From Okapia johnstoni (lineage: Eukaryota; Chordata; Mammalia; Artiodactyla; Giraffidae): a stretch of DNA of 64,000 bases. Position 1 is the stretch's first letter. Each line of letters opens with the position of its first letter. The notes beneath the pieces are model-generated. The model was not told the origin of the DNA and searched no databases. It saw only the letters and a program-made list of their open reading frames with translations. The position numbers were made by a program, and so were the translations under genes. Shown piece after piece: positions 21,062-33,104 of this stretch. The DNA is taken from positions 77,420,385 to 77,484,384 of the forward strand of contig CM044315.1 of assembly GCA_024291935.2 (NCBI GenBank). Reading direction: 5' to 3'.

Positions 21062-21268
21062 GGGCTTCATTGGTGGTTCAGTGGTAAAGAATCCACCTGC
21101 CAATGTAGGAGAGGCAGGTTCGATCCCTGGGTTGGGAAGATGCCCTGGAGAAGGAAATGGTAACCCTCTCCAGTATTCTTGCTCGGGAAATCCCATGGAT
21201 AGAAGTGCCTGGTGGGCTACAATCCATGGGCTCTCCAAGGGTCAGACACAACTGGGCGACTAACACAA
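21062..21268 (+). repeat. Bov-tA SINE
   Basis: Complete tRNA head (GGGCTTCATTGGTGGTTCAG, box B GGTTCGATCCCTGG) and BovA body ending GTCAGACACAACTGGGCGACTAAC. Plus strand. Confidence 0.92.
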
Positions 21269-22734
21269 TGACAGCAGCAAAACCATCAGGTGGTGAATTA
21301 GGATTCAAGAGACCTAATTTCTCAAGCTGCTGCCCCTCACATCTAGCCTTCTTTTATACATTCATTTATTTATGCTAAAACAGGCAAATGTAAGGTGTTG
21401 GATTCACAGCCCAGAATAATAAACCCAGTCTCTGCTTCAACTCCCTACCTGCCTCTCCTCACTACCGCTCACTCCTCAGGCTCCCACCCCAGTCTCTGGA
21501 GCCAGGTTTTACTTGGTAAGGTAACTGTTACAACAGACTCCAGTGAAGACAATTTCATCTGGACCAGGCGCCGGCCCCTCAAATCCATTGTGCACCACAC
21601 GTGAAGTTTTTCAGTTGCCTCTTCTCAGACCTTACCACCTCCCGCTTATCCCTGTCTCTCAACCAGAAACTGCTATTTAAAGTGTATCAGAATCTTCTGG
21701 TTTACAATCTCTCCTGGGAGATTCATGGCATTTTCATTGTTCAGATTCTTTCTCTGTGCCTGCTCTTTCCCTAGATCATGGTGAGTGTATGGTGGCCTTC
21801 ATAAGACTGCATCTTAGTGGTCTGGCTGAAGACCTCAGATTCACACCTAGGTCCTGGGTAGTCTCAGCTTCGTGAGATCTAGTCTGGTCTGGTCCTTGGG
21901 TTGGTGAACTTCTAGTTAGTTCTCTCAGCAGGGTCAGGGCCTGAGGACACCTTAGCTGACCCAGTCCCACCCAGGCTTTTGCTGGAAGTGTTAGCTCTCT
22001 GAGACCTGGCCAGCCTATTACCTGCATTCCATGTCCGTCCTTGCAGAACAAAGGAACTTTGGGCTTTTTGCCAATATACCCTAAGAGGCATGAGGGTGCT
22101 AGCTCAGGTCTTCTTTCTCCTTCACTGCCATTTTCATTCTGCTTCCTCCCAAAAAGGAACTCTTGTGCTATCAACTTTTCTGTCATCTCTCCAAAACTCC
22201 CCTTCCCTCAATTTTAGCCTAGATGGGAGAAATCAGTTACTCTCCTGACTACTGGCTTCCTGACCTCTGCCCATTCTTTCCCCAGCCCAGTAGGTTGGAA
22301 GAGGTGGATTTTCCACAACCTCCATTTCATGTAGGAAGAAATTTCCTTATGGTATTGCCTGTGTTCTGTCTACCTGCAATTGAGAGTAAAGATCTACCAT
22401 TCACTCCAACAGTGGGGAAATAGAGAAATTTAGAAATTTATTCTGGTTAAAGACTGCCTTTCCATACTTCCTGCCACTCAAAAATCCCATTTTAGGGGAG
22501 CAGTCCCTTCCTTCTCTTGACATTCTTATGCAAATAGCCGCTGAATTAAATTTCCTCAGCTGCAGTACAGGGGACAGGGGTCATTGAAAAAGTCCCCAGC
22601 AACACAGATAATGATGCTTGGCAGGTCCAAGTAAGTAAGGACTTCAGGCTTTACCTAGGACATAAGAATCCACTGAAGGGATTTAAGATGAAAAGTTACA
22701 TGGTTAGATAGTAGAGAACTCTGATGACTATTTG
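21269..22734. other. 1.5 kb with no recognised repeat or gene
   Basis: Comparatively repeat-free by eye. The longest frame (21776-22186 minus, 136 codons) has no family motif, no splice context and ordinary composition. I would not call a gene here. Conservation with other mammals would decide whether it holds an enhancer. Confidence 0.4.
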
Positions 22735-22978
22735 GATGATAATAGCAGGTAAATATTTATTGTGTGCTTACTAAGTGCCAAGTACTATTCTAAAGTGAAT
22801 TAGAAGTAGTAGCTTATTTAATTATCAAATTAAAAATTTGAGATTGGTATTAGCATTTTATATATCCTCATTTTATGTTTACAGAAACTGGGACACAGAG
22901 AGATTATGCAATTTGCCCAAGGACACTAGAGGGTAAGGAGGCAATCTCAAGAATCCAGGTCTCAGGATCTTAACATTT
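22735..22978 (+). repeat. MIR SINE
   Basis: Recognisable MIR core: AAATATTTATTGTGTGCTTAC, GTGCCAAGTACTATTC, GAAACTGGGACACAGAGAG, TTGCCCAAGGACAC. Confidence 0.75.
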
Positions 22979-23012
22979 ATAGGAGCAAATTATGTGTGTA
23001 TATAGAAGGATA

Positions 23013-23233
23013 TGGGTTTCCCAGGTGGCTCAGTGGTAAAGAATCCTCCTGCCAATGCAGGAGACACAAGGGACGCAGGTTCGATCCCTGGGTCAAGAAG
23101 CTGCCCTGGAGAAGGAAATGGCAACTCACTCTAGTGCTCTTGCCTGGGAAGTCCCATGGACAGGAGCCTGGTGGGCTCTAGTCCATGAGGCTGTGAGAGT
23201 TGGACACAACTTAGGGACTAAACCACAAAAACA
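23013..23233 (+). repeat. Bov-tA SINE
   Basis: Full element with tRNA head (GGTTTCCCAGGTGGCTCAGTGG, box B GGTTCGATCCCTGG) and BovA end GTTGGACACAACTTAGGGACTAAAC. An imperfect target duplication flanks it: GAAGGATATGGG before and GAGGGATATAGG after. Confidence 0.9.
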
Positions 23234-23485
23234 GAGGGATATAGGACCTGAACTAGGAGAACAGTTCAAATGCTATTGTTGTGTTCAGGTAAGATGTGAA
23301 AATGGCCTGGACTGCCAGTATCATGGGACAGAGAGGCAGGATGAGTGGGAGAAATACTGGTGTATTTTTTATGGGAATTGGTAACTGACTGGATGTGGGC
23401 ACAGTAGGGAAGAAATCTAGGATGATCCCTACGTTTCTATTCTTAAGACAGACAAAGCAAGAAGAAGTAATATTCCCTAACATCC
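23234..23485. other. Spacer, no gene recognised
   Basis: Contains an ancient-repeat-like wording (GACTGGATGTGGGCACAGTAGGG...GATGATCCCTACGTTTC). Not assigned. Confidence 0.3.
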
Positions 23486-25731
23486 TGTAACATAACCCAA
23501 ATCAGATTGATTATATTCTTTGCAGCCAAAGATGGAGAAGCTCTCTACAGTCAGCAAAAACAAGACCAGGAGCTGACTGTTGCTCAGATCATGAACTCCT
23601 TATTGCCAAATTCAGACTGAAATTGAAGAAAGTGGAGAAAACCACTAGACCGTTCAGGTATGACCTAACTCAAATCCCTTATGACTGTAGTCACTATAGT
23701 GGAAGTGAGAAATAGATTTAAGGGACTAGATCTGATAGACAGAGTGCCTGATGAACTATGGATGGAGGTTTGTGACATTGTACAGGAGACAGGAATCAAG
23801 ACCATCTCCAAGAAAAAGAAATGCAAAAAAGCAAAATGGCTGTCAGAGGAGGCCTTACAAATAGCTTTGAAAGAAGGGAAGCGAAAAGCAAAGGAGAAAA
23901 GGAAAGATATACCCATTTGAATGCAGAGTTCCAAAGAAGAGCAAGGAGAGACAAGAAAGCCTTCCTCGGCGATCAATGCAAAGAAATAGAGGAAAACAAT
24001 AGAATGGGAAAGACTAGAGATGTCTTCAAGAAAATTAGAGATACCAAGGGAACATTTCATGCAAAGATGGGCTCAATAAAGGACAGAAATGGTAGGGACC
24101 TAACGGAAGCAGAAGATATTAAGAAGAGGTGGCAAGAATACACAGAAGGACTGTACAAAAAAGATCTTCATGTCCCAGATAATCACGATGGTGTGATCCC
24201 TCACCTAGACCCAGACATCCTGGAATGTGAAGTCAAGTGGGCCTTAGAAAGCATCACTATGAACCAAGCTAGTGGAGGTGATGGAATTCTAGTTGAGCTA
24301 GTTCAGATCCTAAAAGATGATGCTGTGAAAGTGCTGCACTCAATATGCCAGCAAATCTGGAAAACTCAGCAGTGGCCACAGGACTGGAAAAGGTCAGTTT
24401 TCATTCCAATCCCAAAGAAAGTCAATGCCAAAGAATGCTCAAACTACCGCACAATTGCACTCATCTCAAACGCTAGGAAAGTAATGCTCAAAATTCTCCA
24501 AGCCAAGCTTCAGCAGTAGGTGAACCATGAACTTCCAAATGTTCAAGCTGGTTTTAGAAAAGGCAGAAGAACCAGAGATGAAATTGCCAACATCCGCTGG
24601 ATCATCAAAAAAGCAAGAGAATCCCAGAAAAACATCTATTTCTGCTTTATTGACCATGCCAAAGCCTTTGACTGTGTGGATCACAATAAACTGTGGAAAA
24701 TTCTGAAAGAGATGGGCATAGCAGACCACTTGACCTGCCTCTTGAGAAACCTGTATGCAGGTCAGGAAGCAACAGTTAGAACTGGACATGGAACAACAGA
24801 CTGGTTCCAAATAGGAAAAGGAGTACGTCAAGCCTGTATATTGTCATCCTGCTTATTTAACTTATACACAGAGTACATCATGAGAAACGCTGGGCTGGAA
24901 GAAGCACAAGCTGGAATCAAGATTGCCGGGAGAAATATCAAATAACCTCAGATATGCAGATGACACCACCCTTATGGCAGAAAGTGAAGAAGAACTAAAG
25001 AGCCTCTTGATGAAAGTGAAAGAGGAGAGTGAAAAAGTTGGCTTAAAGCTCAACATTCAGAAAACGAAGATCATGGCATCTGGGCCCATCAATTCATGGC
25101 AGATAGATGGGGAAACAGTGGAAACAGTGGCTGACTTTATTTTTCTGGGCTCCAAAATCACTGCAGATGGTGATTGCAGCCATGAAATTAAAAGATGCTT
25201 ACTCCTTGCAAGGAAAGTTATGACCAACCTAGACAGAATATTGAAAAGCAGAGATATTACTTTGTCAACAAAGGTCCGTCTAGTCAAGGCTACGGGTTTT
25301 CCAGTGGTCATGTATGCATGTGAGAGTGGACTATAAAGAAAGCTGAGCGCTGAAGATTTGATGCTTTTGAACTGTGGTGTTGGAGAAGACTCTTGAGAGT
25401 CCTTTGGACTGCAAGGAGATCCAACCAGTCCATCCTAAAGGAATTCAATCCTGAATATTCATCGGAAGGACTGATGCTGAAGCTGAAACTCCAATACTTT
25501 GTCCACCTGATGCAACAAACTGACTCTGGAAAAGAACCTGATGCTGGGAAAGATTGAGGGCAGGTGAAGAAGAGGATGAGATGGTTGGATGGCATCCCAC
25601 TGACTCAATGGACATGGGTTTGGGAGGACTCCGGGAGTTGGTGATGAACAGGGAGGCCTGGCATGCTGCGGTTCAGAGGTTCACAAAAAATCAGACATGA
25701 CTGAGCGACTGAACTGAACTGAACTGAACTG
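23486..25731 (+). mobile_element. 5'-truncated BovB, 2.25 kb
   Basis: Runs from the linker after the endonuclease (GATTGATTATATTCTTTGC) through RT to the tail of repeated GAACT units at 25700-25735. A 7-bp duplication AACATCC is at 23479-23485 and 25732-25738. RT frames: 23821-24519, a single TAG at 24517-24519, then 24520-24945, a one-base frame change near 24940, then 24923-25336. Few lesions and close similarity to other copies suggest a fairly recent insertion. Confidence 0.88.
23821..25336 (+). pseudogene. BovB reverse transcriptase, three lesions
   Basis: RT motifs read in order: FIDHAKAFDCVDH (A; D for Y change to H), GVRQACILSSCLFNLY (B, altered QG to QA), YADDTTLMAESEEELKS (C, intact), GLKLNIQKTKIM (D). 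An internal TAG and a frameshift split the frame. Transcriptionally dead as a protein source; no endonuclease is present in this copy. Confidence 0.85.
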
Positions 25732-25871
25732 AACATCCCTCTTCCCGGACACCCCTAATCTTTTTCGTGCGTGTCTTTGGTCTTCTCAAACTCAGCTTCA
25801 AGATTCACTGCCTCTATAAATGCTTCTCTAACCAGCCCCGGCCCATGGGAATCTATCCTGTGAACAATCAA

Positions 25872-26236
25872 CACATTCTTTTTTATTTTTATTTATTTTT
25901 TGTTGCGCTGGATGTTCATTGCTGCATGCAGACTGTCTCTAGTTGCAGTGAGCGAGGACTACTCTTCAGACTTTTCATGGGCTTTTCATTGTTGTGGCTT
26001 CTCTTGCTGTGGAGGACAGGCTCTAGGTACATGGGCTTCAGTAGTTGTGTTCAGTAGTTGTGACTACTCGCTCAGTAGTTGTGTCTCTCAGGCTCTAGAG
26101 TGTGGGCTCAGTAGCTGTGGCGCACAACCGCAGCAGCTCCATACCATGTGGAATCTTCCTGGACCAGGGATTGAACCCATGTTCCCCTCATTGGCAAGAG
26201 GATTCCCATCCACTGTACCACCAGGGACGTCCCAAC
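25872..26236 (-). repeat. CHR-type tRNA SINE
   Basis: T-rich tail at 25876-25900, body with CTCTAGTTGCAGTGAGCGAGG and repeated CTCAGTAGTTGTG units (26040-26120, an internal expansion), head with ACCAGGGATTGAACCC and terminal CACCAGGGACGTCCC. Confidence 0.9.
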
Positions 26237-26310
26237 CCATTTTTATAGCTCTCATTTCACACTTCATTCATGTTTTCATTTATTATTCATTTCACAATCA
26301 CCAATCCTAT

Positions 26311-26361
26311 GCAACCTCATTATATATGCATCCTCATTATATATGAAACCTCCTTATATAT
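26311..26361. repeat. 17-bp tandem repeat, three units
   Basis: Three head-to-tail 17-mers: GCAACCTCATTATATAT, GCATCCTCATTATATAT and GAAACCTCCTTATATAT. There are one to three differences between units. A small AT-rich minisatellite seed, likely length-polymorphic. Confidence 0.9.
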
Positions 26362-27126
26362 GCAACTTGCTTTCCGAATTTGGTTTTGAAACTCTATAGT
26401 GATTCAAATTTGTTTTTTTCATCTCTTGGATTCTCTTGGAGCCCAACTTTGGGCTAGACACACAGTAGATGTTTTAAAAATAGCTCTTTAATTCACTTGA
26501 ACTAAGGAGACATGTAGGGGGAGGGGGAGATTTAGGAAAGAGCAGAATGAGGAATATAGAGTAATGATCTCCAAAACGAGTGGAAGACAAAGAACTGGAG
26601 ACTTCCCAGGTCAAAGAGTTTGCATACTAAGAGAATAAGCATAATGTAGGGTGTGAGGAAGGGAGTTGAGAAGAGGAAGAATAAGTTAAAATGACAGTTA
26701 TTTTCATGACAGGGAGCCTGGTGCTTGTTCATAACGGACATGGTGTTGCAAAGTGCTGAGAGAGGGGCGATAAGAGAGAAAAAATAGGGCCAAGGGATGA
26801 ATGGGATATTGAATAGAATGAATGAGCCAGTGAGGTGTGGCTCAGAACCTTCATAGATGAATATTTTCATGAAAATATTGAAGCTGGGTAGAAATCACTG
26901 TGTTCTGCTCTTAATTTGACACAGAAGTTATAGTTTTTGAAGGGGTGCAACTGGGAAGAAATACAAGAAGTGTAAGAGGTGAGAAACAGGGAGAGAGTGG
27001 GTATGTTAGATTTCTGATGCCAAATAACTTCAATTTTCCTGGAGAATTCTTAGAGGATCATTTTCCATGGCAGGGCCAGGAAGGATTGAGTGCCTGAGCA
27101 GAGTGGTGATTTGGAACAGCCACCAT
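26362..27126. other. No gene recognised
   Basis: No clear repeat or exon. Purine-rich plus strand with several GGGA/GAGG tracts. The minus-strand frame at 26532-26870 has no recognisable domain. Confidence 0.35.
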
Positions 27127-27139
27127 GGTTAATGTGAAG

Positions 27140-27327
27140 GTGAAGTCGCTCAGTCGTGTCCAACTCTTTGCGACACCAGGCTCCTCCGACCATGAGATTT
27201 TCCAGGCAAGAATACTGCAGTGGGTTGCCATTTCCTTCTCCAGGAGATCTTCCCGACCCAGGGATTGAACCCGGGTCTCCCGCATTGTAGGCAGATGCTT
27301 TACCGTCTGAGCCACCAGGGACGTCCT
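27140..27327 (-). repeat. Bov-tA SINE with perfect target duplication
   Basis: Minus-strand element: AAGTCGCTCAGTCGTGTCC at the left, tRNA head at the right (CAGGGATTGAACCCGGG, GAGCCACCAGGGACGTCC). Perfect 13-bp duplication GGTTAATGTGAAG at 27127-27139 and 27328-27340. The perfect flanks indicate a young insertion. Confidence 0.95.
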
Positions 27328-27340
27328 GGTTAATGTGAAG

Positions 27341-28277
27341 ACATTGGCAAATAAGATGTGAAAAGACAGGAACCAGTGGAATTTACATAGCAAGTTCCAT
27401 GCAGAGGGCCAAGGACACAGAGTTCCATTACTTCCTTCCACAAGAGCCTGGGAGATAAGAGAATGGAAATGTTCAGGTAGGAAGCATTGACTCATTCCCC
27501 ACAGGTGCTGTTGTCTCCTGTATACCAGCCAGTGCTGAGGGACGCCAGGATACAAAGGTGGATCAAGGGGAGGCCTTGCCCTGGCAGAGCTCACAATCTG
27601 GTGGTGGTGGGGACAGATTGATAAGCAAAGAGATATAGTTCAGTGGGTGAATGCTACAATTGGAAGGACCCATATGGATTATCTAGACCTTGTCCTGTCT
27701 TTGGAATAAGGAAATTAAATCCAAAAAAGGGGAAGGGGCTTGCCCTAAGCCCCTTGTCACCAGACTGAGAATTTTAAGGTCCTTTCTCCTTTCATTTTTG
27801 TCTCCTGTGTGACACAAGAGTTGCACTGGACTCCCCAGTCCCTTTGAATGATACAACCAGTGAATCGGCTTTGAATGTGTCTAATCATGTTACTCTGTTG
27901 CAGTGACTAATACTAATAATATTTTAAAAACTGGGTAAAAAGTGTGAGGCTCCAGAAGAGGAAAAGGAGCCACAGAGAAGTATGAGGGAAACCAGGAGTA
28001 CTCTCCACAAGGAAAGAGTTTCACAACACATGAATTGAAAGATGGATGCTGAGCACATGAGACAATGAGGACCAAACATAAAATATGTGTCTTGGGATTA
28101 GCATCATGGAAGTCAGTGTTAACTGTAGAAGAGATATTGAAATTATAGAAGCCAAAATAATGTGGGTCGAGAAGTGACTATGATGGCAATTCACTGAGAC
28201 AGTGGAGAAAGCATTCACCACCCTGAAAAGTCTGGCTCTGAGAAGGAAAAAATTAAGATGTTACCCACATGTAGGGA
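27341..28277. other. Ancient-repeat-like spacer, no gene
   Basis: Positions 27520-27650 resemble an old mammalian repeat (GGATACAAAGGTGGATCAAGG, CAGAGCTCACAATCTGG). Positions 27690-27780 are a weak MIR-like stretch. No gene. Confidence 0.35.
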
Positions 28278-28490
28278 TTGGGGGGCTACCCAGGTGACTC
28301 AGTGGTAAAGAATCTGCCTGCAGTGCAGGAGACACCAGAGACATGGGTTCGATCCCTGGGTTGGGGAGATCTCCTGGAGGAGGAAAATGGCAACTCCATT
28401 ATTCTTGCCTGGAGAATCCCATGGGCAGAGGAGTTTGGCTCGTTACAGTCCACAGTTTTGCAAAGAGTCAGATATGACTGAGCACACACA
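28278..28490 (+). repeat. Bov-tA SINE
   Basis: Head at 28283-28357 (box B GGTTCGATCCCTGG) and body to GTCAGATATGACTGAGCACAC. Plus strand. Confidence 0.9.
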
Positions 28491-29050
28491 CAGCCTCATA
28501 GGGATTTGATACAGGAAGTTAAGGTCTCCCCACTACCCCGGTTCCTAGAAGAGAGAGAGGTTGGGATCCTTGGTGCAATCACTAGCCTTGAACTAGAAAG
28601 AAAGAAAGGTTAGGGTAGATGCAAAGTTTCACATTTTGTGTTATTTCAAACCACAGCAGAGAATAGCACAAAATGTAAATCTCATAAAAATCCCGTAAAA
28701 AAATCTCCAGATCATGGATAGTTTTGAATTATATCCATATTAGTAAATTTTGCAATTTCAAGATCCAGTCTCTATCTCCTTATTTTAAAAAAAATAAATG
28801 TTGAAATACTTTCAAAACTATTTTATATTCAAAATACTTGAATTTCAGAGTATATTGAAGTCATCTGATCAAAAGTATTCTTGTATAATATCAAGGTAAA
28901 TAAACTGCTGTCAATAGTATGTTGAACAAATGCCTTCAGCAATCCCTCATATTTGTTTGAACTGGGTGCAATTCAAACAACATTAATTTTATTTCTGCAA
29001 TTACATGAGTAACATAACTATAGGGCATAACAGCCTATGCCGGGATAGAC
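28491..29050. other. AT-rich spacer, no feature recognised
   Basis: No exon or clear repeat. Confidence 0.35.
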
Positions 29051-29210
29051 TCTCCCCTGGAATAATAATAATATAAAATAATATTGAACTATACGACTTG
29101 CCAGGCACTTTATATGCACTGTCCCCATTCTCCTTACCATCCCTACATTACAGATGAGCAAATTGAAGGTTCGAGAAGCTAAGTCATGACCTTAACCTCT
29201 CCTCTGTATC
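29051..29210 (+). repeat. MIR fragment
   Basis: Weak MIR: CTTGCCAGGCACTTTATATGC, ATTACAGATGAGCAAATTGAAGG, GAGAAGCTAAGTCATGACC. Confidence 0.5.
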
Positions 29211-30589
29211 TAATGGTGTCTCCAGGGCATCATAAGACCCCCTCCCCTGACAGTTCTTCTCATTACACAGACAGACAGTGAGCCTTAAGTGGACCAAAAT
29301 TTTCTAATATCAACCTGCATTCATTATTGACTAAATAGTAACATTTTACCCTGGTGAGAAACAAAAAGGAAAATTGGCCTGAATTATACATTTTGAAGTA
29401 TTCAATACTACCAAATTAAAAAATCTGTTTCTAAGTATTTTCCCACATGGCCACTATTCATATTTCCTTGAATTCCTGAAAGTTAGAGTAGAGTTAGCCT
29501 ACACCAACTACAATGAATTCTGGAGCTTATCTAAAATTAGAAAAATATATCCAAGTTCCTATATTCTTATAAAAGAGGAACTAAACTTGTCTATGGACAA
29601 TGAGAAGAGCTTATTTTTCTATGAGTAAATAGCACATAACTTTATTCATAAAATAGTATCCATTTGACAAACAAAACCACTGTATAAGCAAATATGGAAT
29701 CTTAAAACTTTAAGGAAAAAGTTGATGAAGACTAAAGACTTTGCCTTCACAAGCAAATTTAAAATTTTATTAAGCTTAAAATATTCTTCCTTGTAATCTG
29801 ACATTAGCAAAATTATAAAAGTGTTACTGCTTCCACTTTTTCAATTGCTTTGGCTTCCATGGTTAATAGCAGTAGCTCTATTAATCATGGTTATCCCATT
29901 GCGTTACTTACACGGCTTTTAATTTTTAAGATGGAGAAAGACATTCTACTGTAGAGACAAAGATGGAAATTGTCAAAATAAGATTAATTAAGAACCTATT
30001 CTGTAAAACTCACACATATATTGTATTTATGATAATGATCTCAGCAGATCTGCAGAAATATTGTTTTCCAATTTCATTTTTAATGGTTTTATTCAAAGCC
30101 TTCATTGTATTGGTAATAGTTCTGATGGGTCACTTGATTTTTTTTTCTTTGCAATCTTTATATTTTTTACAATAGATTTTCCTCCACTTGAAATAATTGG
30201 GTTGGAGGAAGAAATGTATGTCAGCATCAGTAGGTTAGTTCTTGAAATACTCAAATTGCTGAGCAATCATTGTATCAGTTGTGTAACAAAACTGATGCTT
30301 TATAATCCTGTTGCCTAAAACTCTGCCCAGAGTTGGGAACATGGCATCTGGATCTCACTTAGTGGAAAACAAAGCAAGAGAAGAAATCAGCCTGCCTGCC
30401 CTACATTAAACCTTCCCCAGGATAAGAAATAACCGAGCCGGTAAATGGGAGCAGGAAAAAGGGTTATGAGGATTCACGTCTCCAAAAACTATCCTGCTTT
30501 GTGTCAGATCTACTTACAAATCAAATTCTGACCCACTTCCTGCAAGGCACTGTTCTGTGGATGTAACATAACTCCTCGACTCACATGGT
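29211..30589. other. 1.4 kb AT-rich spacer, no feature recognised
   Basis: No repeat family or coding exon recognised. The 70- to 85-codon frames near 29963-30318 are AT-driven and lack motifs. Confidence 0.4.
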
Positions 30590-31690
30590 ACTTAAACCAG
30601 TGGCAACTTCTCTAAGCCTCAGTTTCCCCAACTGAAAAAACATGGCAGTGACGATAGCACAGACTGGTTCCAAATAGGCAAAGGAGTACGTCAAGGCTGT
30701 ATATTGTCACCCTGCTTATTTGACTTACATGTAGAGTACATCATGAGAAACGCTGGGCTGGAGGAAGCACAAGCTGGAATCAAGATTGCTGGGAGAAATA
30801 TCAATGACCTCAGATATGCAGATGACACTACCCTTATGGCAGAAAGTGAAGAACTAAAGAGCCTCTTGATGAAAGTGAAAGAGGAGAGTGAAAAAGTTGG
30901 CTTAAAGCTCAACATTCAGAAAACTAAGATCATGGCATCTTGTCCCATCACTTCATGGGAAATAGATGGGGAAACAGTGGAAACAGTGTCAGACTTTATT
31001 TTTCTGGGCTCCAAAATCACTGCAGATGGTGACTGCAGCCATGAAATTAAAAGACGTTTACTCCTTGAAAGGGAAGTTATGACCAACCTAGATAGCATAT
31101 TTAAAAGCAGGGACATTACTTTGCCAACAAAGGTCTGTCTAGTCAAGGCTATGGTTTTTCCAGCGGTCATGTATGATGTGAGAGCTGGACTATAAAGAAA
31201 GCTGAGTGCCGAAGATTGATGCCTTTGATCTGTGGTGTTGGAGAAGACTCTTGAGAGTCCCTTGGACTGCAAGGAGATCCAACCAGTCCATCCTAAAGGA
31301 GATTAGTCCTGGGTGTTCATTGGAAGGACTGATGTTGAAGCTGAGATTCCAATACTTTGGCCACCTTATGGGAAGAGCTGACTCATTGGAAAAGACCCTG
31401 ATGTTGGGAAAGATTGAGGGCAGGAGGAGAAGGGGATGACAGAGGATGAGATGGATGGATGGCATCACCGACTCGATGGACATGTGTTTGGGTGGACCCC
31501 GGGGTTGGTGATGGACAGGGAGGCCTTGCATGCTACAGTTCATGGGGTCGCAAAGAGTGAGAAATGACTGAGTGACTGAACTGAACTGAACTGAACTGAC
31601 AATTGCCCCCACCACTGTCAGTTACTGTGAGAATTAAATGCACAGCACTGAGCACTGCACTGGAGCAGTGATTTACACGTGTGTTTTTAA
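30590..31690 (-). repeat. MIR SINE split by BovB
   Basis: Left piece 30590-30656 has the MIR minus-sense wording AAGCCTCAGTTTCCCCAACTG. The right piece 31602-31690 (TTACTGTGAGAATTAAATGC, GAGCACTGCACTGGAGCAG) continues it. The BovB at 30657-31601 lies between. Confidence 0.65.
30657..31601 (+). mobile_element. 5'-truncated BovB
   Basis: Starts within RT motif B (GACTGGTTCCAAATAGGCAAAGG) and ends with the CTGAACTGAACTGAACTGAACTGAC tail. The frame 30704-31195 carries YADDTTLMAESE with one codon deleted from the usual EEELKS (EELKS). A frameshift near 31170 ends it. A clear target duplication was not found. Confidence 0.9.
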
Positions 31691-32239
31691 ATATTGTGAC
31701 TATCAGGGAAACCAGGGCTCTAGCCAGGGAGACCTAAGGAAGTGAAGGAAGGAGTATATCGTTCAGCCATTAAACACACATATGTTAAACAATATGTATA
31801 CTAAACGAACATATCCCATCAATAAATAAATATGCAGGCAGATTCTTTACCACTGAGCCACGTGGGAAGCTCTTTTATTTGACACCACCTCACATTTCAA
31901 CCACTGTTCCTCAAAGCACTGCACCAGGCAAAGCTATTAGAACCAGCCACAAACCAAGGCAAAAATCATTCCTTCCGTTAATAAAATCCTAGGGCCTCAT
32001 GTTGAATGTAGTGCCTAGTCTAGAATGTCCCTTTGCATAAGGTAATTTAATTTTAATGGAATCACTGTCGTCCCCGGCCACTGAGATTGTCAAGATCATG
32101 TTGTTGATCCTCCCAAATCTCCCTCACTTGCAATTATGCAGCTGAAGAAGGAGTGTTTGTCCCTTCTGTACCTGTCTGTGTAAAGAACTTTGACTCAGAG
32201 ACACAGTTCTTGTCAAATGCCATAAAAAGAAGGGCCCAC
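31691..32239. other. Spacer; short Bov-tA head fragment at 31835-31875
   Basis: Positions 31835-31875 read CAGGCAGATTCTTTACCACTGAGCCACGTGGGAAGC, a minus-strand tRNA-SINE head of about 40 bp with no body. The rest is unassigned. Confidence 0.55.
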
Positions 32240-32495
32240 AAACACCTCACAGATACAGAGAAGAAACTAGCTGTTAGCAGTGGGGAGAGTGGAGTGGGGA
32301 AGGACAATATTGGGGTAGAAGTTTAAGAGGTACAAACTGCTATGTATAAAATAAACTACAAGGAATGTAGCCAATATTTTATAACAAATATAAATGGAGT
32401 ACAGTCTTTAACAATTGTCAGTTAATATGTTGTAGATCTGAAACATGTAATATTTTAGAGCAACTGTACCTCAATAAAAATTAATTAATTAAATG
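32240..32495 (+). repeat. L1 3' UTR fragment
   Basis: L1 3' end wording: ACAGATACAGAGAAGAAACTAG, TAACAATTGTCAGTTAATATG, ATTTTAGAGCAACTGTACCTCAATAAAAATTAATTAATTAAATG. Confidence 0.75.
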
Positions 32496-33091
32496 AAAGA
32501 AAAGCCAGGATGAGAGGTGGAGAGAATGTGGCCTACTTGGGATCTCTAACTCCAGGCCTATGGCATCTCGTGTCTTGGTTATATTAATCAGTAAAGTCTC
32601 AAGTTAGGTTTCTATTACTTTTCACTAAAACATGAACAAACAACAATAAAACTCCCAATTAATGTATCAGATCCTCACTAAAAATGGCACTTTGTAGTTA
32701 TATGTACTGGTTCTGAGGATAGGAACACGGCATACTTGGAGGGGCAGTTATTCTGCCTATCACAGGAAATAATCCAAAAGTTAACTAAGGGCTTTGTCCC
32801 AGGGTTTTTGAAACTGAGATATTTGGCAAACACACTCATGAAATATAATATAACATATGCTTCGGGCACAATATTCAGAACAAACCAGTTTTGAATAATG
32901 GGTCACTATTTGCTGACTGTGTAGCCTTGAGCAAGTTATTTTGCTGCATTGGAGACTATCATAAAATGGGCATTTTTTCAGCACTTATTCATAGGGCTTG
33001 CCACAAAAGCCCTGGTTCACCTTGAAGATCCCCCTGCAGAATCAAGGCACTCATTCCTCTAGCTCCTTGGTGTGTTGGCTGCTAAGGGATC
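32496..33091. other. Spacer with MIR fragment at 32900-32995
   Basis: Minus-sense MIR wording at 32905-32985 (GACTGTGTAGCCTTGAGCAAG, CATAAAATGGGC). No gene. Confidence 0.4.
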
Positions 33092-33104
33092 AAAGATACA
33101 TCCT

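Noticed and set aside
21776..22186. 136-codon minus-strand open frame
   Set aside because: No recognisable domain, splice signals or promoter. Length is within chance for this composition.
27058..27594. 178-codon minus-strand open frame
   Set aside because: Its centre is a Bov-tA SINE with a 13-bp duplication; the flanks are intergenic.
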